Source: Planctomycetota bacterium
GTDB taxonomy: Bacteria; Planctomycetota; Planctomycetia; Pirellulales; Pirellulaceae
DNA: 17,296 nucleotides
Direction: 5' to 3'
NCBI GenBank assembly: GCA_026692885.1
Contig: JAPLNJ010000600.1
Location: 1 to 17,296, forward strand
Within the stretch, counting starts at the first letter, position 1. Every line of letters begins with the position of its first letter. Below, one piece after another: positions 14,419 to 17,296 of the stretch. The notes under the pieces are model-generated. The model made no database searches. It saw only the letters and a list, made by a program, of their open reading frames with translations, and was not told the origin of the DNA. The translations under genes and the position numbers were made by a program.

Positions 14419-17296
14419 CTAATTCAGAAACCCCAACTGCACGAGCTGATCGCGGAATTGCCGCTTCAGGTGCTCGGCGTCGTTGTACTTGGTGTGGAAG
14501 TGGCCGAGGTCGGAGAGCTTCTGCTGAAAAGCGTGCAGAGAATCGAGGTCCTTCTGCTTCGCCTTGATCTCGTCGCCCGACAACTGAAAGTCGCGGAAGA
14601 AGGTGAAGATCCTTGGTTTGTCGGTCGCCTTGAACGTCTCCCAGGCGACGTCGAATTCTTCTTCCGTGAACTTGCCGACTTTCGTTTTGAACAAGCTCAC
14701 GACGATGTCGCAGTCTCGCAGCGATTGGTTGTATTCGTCTTGCAGGCGAGTCTTCGACACCGCATCCAGGAAGTGTTCCCAGCGCACGATCTGCAAGTAG
14801 ACGCCTTGCTCCTTGAGATGATCGTTCTGCTGTCGGAAGTACAGGTCGAACTGGTCGCGGTCGTCTTTGAGTTCCGCTGACGAGGCCAGAAAGATCTTGA
14901 TCGTCGTCAGGCCGGCCTTCTTCTTGACCTTCCTCGCAGGGGTTGGTTTTCTGGTTCTCGTGGTTGTCTTCTTCAATGGCTTGGCTTTGTCTTCCGGCTT
15001 GCTCGGCTTGGCGGCCCAGTTTGGCAGCTGTTCCAGCTTCAGGCCGTCCAGCAGTTCCAGCAGGCTCACGTCGTCGCCGCTCTTGTGGCATTCGATCGTC
15101 AGCTTCTTCCCGGCGTGTTTGCGCTCGACGAGGCGCGACTGCTTGAACATCTCCGGCTCGGTCGTCTGGCGGCACGTCGCGCAAAGGCACGGCACCAATT
15201 TTTCCACGCGGTCCTTCAAGCCTTTGAAGCTGTCGTTGAGGGCTTCCAAATCGCTGCTGAGCACGCTGAGCAACGCTTTGTGCTCGGGGCCGCGGGCGCG
15301 CAGTTCGATCTCGTTGCCTTTGGCGGTTTCCTCAACCAGGACCTCGGTGCCGTGGTGCTCGAAGAACGCTCCGTGGGCCCAGCAGTTTGCCAGTCGGCGG
15401 ACGAACCGATGCTGCCGCACCATCAGGCGGCTGACCAGGCCGCGCGGCAGGAACGGGTACTGGAATCGCACCACCAGATCATCCGGTTTGGCCCACTGCG
15501 CCAGCTCCGGCGGCTTGGACGGCGAGAGCAACTGCGGAGCGAGCCATTGCTCTGCGGGCGACGCGGCGAGCCGATAACACAGCTCGAACTTCTCCATCAG
15601 GCCCCGCAGTTCCGCGTGCATATCGGCATATTTGTCTTCGGCCCACAACCGTCGGCAATCGGCATCCGTGAAGAGTCCAAGCTGCGACTTGATCGCTTCA
15701 TCATCGAGAATCCGAAACACGGCATCGGTGGCCCAGCGGTTCTGCAAGATGACCGTCTTGCGCAGGCTGTCCTCTTCCTGGAAATGCAGGAACACGCCCA
15801 GGTCATGCAGGTAGCGGCTCAGATGCAGCGCCTTGGTGCGATCGAATTCCAGGTGCCGGCCATAAACGGCGAAGTAGTCGTCCTGCGAGATGAATGGTCT
15901 CGCGACCGCCAGTTGTTCGAGTTCCTGGCGGATCGCCAGCCACTTCTTCGGCACGGGCTCGCCGATGTGCGGCAGTTGTTGCACGAAGCACTCGATGGCT
16001 TGCTGCAACGACTTCACGGCACCGGGACGTTCGAGATTCCCGCGAGCGACCGCTTTGACGTTGGTGAAATGCCCCTGGATGCCGGCCTGGTCGATGGTCT
16101 TGCTGCGATCTCCCTTTTCGTTCTGAAAGATCAGTAGCGGCGAGCCTTCGCTGAGCGTCTCGACGACCTCCAGCCAGAACTTAAAACCTTCGTCATGAAT
16201 GGTCTTGTCGTCTTTGCGCGTGTCGTCGACGAGCAGGTAGAGCGAGTTCTTGGTGAGGAAGAACTGGTGCGTGGAGTGATAGATCTGCTGTCCGCCGAAG
16301 TCCCACACATTCAGCCGAAACGGCTGGCCGTGGTTGCCGACGAAGTCATGCCGATGGATGTCGATGCCGCGGGTCGTTTCGTCTTCTTTGGGGAGTTCGC
16401 GATCGGGCTGATACAGCCGCCGCAACAGGCTGGTCTTCCCCGCGCCCCCTTCGCCCAGGATCAGCACTTTGGCTTCGTAGAGGTAGTCCTCGCCCTGAGC
16501 CGCCAGTTCGCGGAAGTAGTTCCTCACGGCCTCGGGGCCTTGCCGAGCAATCTCGACCGTCGGCCGCACCAACGGACAGTCTTCGACATTCAAGCCGTCC
16601 TCGTCACTCCAGTGTTTCCAACGCACCGGCCATCCGTCGGCGATCCGATCGGCAAACGGCCCGAGATCGGACACCGACGTTTGCGACACATTGAGCTGCC
16701 GCAGCGCGGGCAAGCCAGCCAGCGGCCCGATGTCGCGAACGTCCTTGTTTTCCGTGATCGACACTCGCGTCAGATTCCGCAGACACTGCCCGAGGACGTC
16801 GATCGTCGCTTGCCCTACTTGATTATTGTTGAGCCACAGTCTTTGAAGTTGTGTCAGGTGCTCCGAAATCGCGCGGGCTCCGGCGTCGCCGATCTTGTTG
16901 AAGCCAACGTTGAGCGAAGTGAGCTGGGTCAGGTGCTCCGCAATCGCGCGGGCTCCGGCTTCGCCGATGTTGTTGCTGCTAACCTCGAGCGAAGTGAGTT
17001 GGGTGAAATGCTCCGCAATCGCGCGGGCTCCGGCTTCGCCGATGTTGTTGCTGCTAACATTGAGCGAAGTGAGCTGGGTGAGGTGCTCCGCAATCGCGCG
17101 GGCTCCGGCTTCGCCGATGTTGTTGCCGTAAACATCGAGCGAAGTGAGCTGGGTCAGGTGCTCCGCAATCGCGCTGGATCCGGCGTCGCCGATGTTGTTG
17201 CCGCCAACGTCGAGCGAAGTGAGCTGGGTCAGGTGCTCCGCAATCTCGCTGGATCCGGCGTCGCCGATCACGCTTAGCGCAACATCGAGCGAAGAG
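14419..17296 (-). CDS. Roco protein: LRR - Roc GTPase - COR - Cys motif - TIR/DUF4062-like domain (partial, N-terminus beyond right edge)
   Basis: The frame is open from the right edge; GTG at 17271 lies inside an LRR, so the true start is off the window. Domain order: ribonuclease-inhibitor-type LRRs (17296 to about 16650, consensus IGDAGARAIAEHLTQLTSL); LRR-Roc link (VRPTVEIARQGPEAVRNYF); Roc GTPase with G1 GEGGAGKTS (16455-16429), G3 VWDFGGQQ (around 16305-16288) and a variant G4 FQNEKGDRSK; COR (FLHFQEEDSLRKTVILQNRW, FQYPFLPRGLVSRLMV); and a PCLCATC plus IECHKSG cysteine set near 15190-15090. A Lys/Pro/Thr-rich linker (about 14980-14915) follows. The last 165 residues (IKIFLASSAELKDDRDQF, WEHFLDAVSKTRLQDEYN, CDIVVSLFKTKVGKFTEEEF) resemble TIR/DUF4062-like Rossmannoid domains, with Glu residues (14651-14672) where TIR NADases keep theirs. 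The likely role is a GTP-switched sensor with a C-terminal effector. Confidence 0.85.
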   Translation of the reverse strand, partial: SSLDVALSVIGDAGSSEIAEHLTQLTSLDVGGNNIGDAGSSAIAEHLTQLTSLDVYGNNIGEAGARAIAEHLTQLTSLNVSSNNIGEAGARAIAEHFTQLTSLEVSSNNIGEAGARAIAEHLTQLTSLNVGFNKIGDAGARAISEHLTQLQRLWLNNNQVGQATIDVLGQCLRNLTRVSITENKDVRDIGPLAGLPALRQLNVSQTSVSDLGPFADRIADGWPVRWKHWSDEDGLNVEDCPLVRPTVEIARQGPEAVRNYFRELAAQGEDYLYEAKVLILGEGGAGKTSLLRRLYQPDRELPKEDETTRGIDIHRHDFVGNHGQPFRLNVWDFGGQQIYHSTHQFFLTKNSLYLLVDDTRKDDKTIHDEGFKFWLEVVETLSEGSPLLIFQNEKGDRSKTIDQAGIQGHFTNVKAVARGNLERPGAVKSLQQAIECFVQQLPHIGEPVPKKWLAIRQELEQLAVARPFISQDDYFAVYGRHLEFDRTKALHLSRYLHDLGVFLHFQEEDSLRKTVILQNRWATDAVFRILDDEAIKSQLGLFTDADCRRLWAEDKYADMHAELRGLMEKFELCYRLAASPAEQWLAPQLLSPSKPPELAQWAKPDDLVVRFQYPFLPRGLVSRLMVRQHRFVRRLANCWAHGAFFEHHGTEVLVEETAKGNEIELRARGPEHKALLSVLSSDLEALNDSFKGLKDRVEKLVPCLCATCRQTTEPEMFKQSRLVERKHAGKKLTIECHKSGDDVSLLELLDGLKLEQLPNWAAKPSKPEDKAKPLKKTTTRTRKPTPARKVKKKAGLTTIKIFLASSAELKDDRDQFDLYFRQQNDHLKEQGVYLQIVRWEHFLDAVSKTRLQDEYNQSLRDCDIVVSLFKTKVGKFTEEEFDVAWETFKATDKPRIFTFFRDFQLSGDEIKAKQKDLDSLHAFQQKLSDLGHFHTKYNDAEHLKRQFRDQLVQLGFLN
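16861..17296. repeat. 75-bp tandem repeat array coding for LRRs
   Basis: The motif CTCCGMAATC recurs at 16861, 16936, 17011, 17086, 17161 and 17236, an exact 75-bp period with no indels. Each unit encodes 25 residues (IGDAGxxxIAEHLTQLTSLxVxxNN), continuing past the right edge. The units are nearly identical except for a few codons: DVGG, DVYG, NVSS, EVSS, NVGF before the Asn, and GSS or GAR after the IGDA/IGEA. The older LRRs at 16560-16860 are degenerate, so the array looks recently expanded. Confidence 0.85.

Noticed and set aside
16195..17277. 360-codon plus-strand frame over the LRR array
   Set aside because: It is the antisense of the 75-bp LRR repeats; its apparent repeats mirror the coding strand.
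16861..17296. CRISPR-like regular repetition
   Set aside because: The repeats are contiguous 75-bp coding units with no unique spacers, in frame with an LRR protein.

Overview
The window looks like a chromosomal stretch of a planctomycete (Planctomycetota, probably Pirellulales-like). Four things suggest this: high GC, many exported carbohydrate-active and sulfatase-type proteins with Tat or Sec leaders, very long STAND-type signalling proteins, and dense short palindromic repeats starting with GTAG. The assignment is inferred from gene style; there is no rRNA or other marker gene in the window.

Left half (1-7000, all genes on the minus strand): a decaying exported polysaccharide-degradation cluster. 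In transcription order (right to left) it holds a truncated signal-peptide gene, a 2.4 kb gene of unknown family broken by three frameshifts, an intact Tat-exported GH5-like glycoside hydrolase, the orphan C-terminal tail of a second GH5-like gene, a GH32-like gene cut after its ECPDLF motif, an IS91-type transposase scrap, and a pyruvate formate-lyase-like glycyl radical enzyme that runs off the left edge and unexpectedly carries a Tat-like leader.

Middle (6736-8067): a repeat-rich segment. Two 121-bp MITE-like elements (117/121 identical, opposite orientation, each flanked by TTA) bracket about 1 kb. That segment holds two orphan signal-peptide leaders, a single REP, a 102-bp element with 26-bp perfect inverted repeats, and a good sigma70-like promoter.

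Right half (8068-17296): two very large intact genes, tail to tail. The plus-strand gene (1814 residues) has an aminoglycoside-phosphotransferase/kinase-like N-terminal domain, a NACHT NTPase and a long helical solenoid. The minus-strand gene, truncated by the right edge, has leucine-rich repeats, a Roc GTPase, a COR domain, a CxC-type cysteine motif and a C-terminal TIR/DUF4062-like domain. Both have the sensor-switch-effector layout of bacterial NLR-like conflict (immunity or signalling) proteins. Between them lies a chimeric remnant of a sialidase-like and a sulfatase gene. The most notable observations are these two proteins, the exact 75-bp LRR repeat array, and the two or three palindromic REP-pair insertions that the NACHT gene has absorbed without losing its reading frame.
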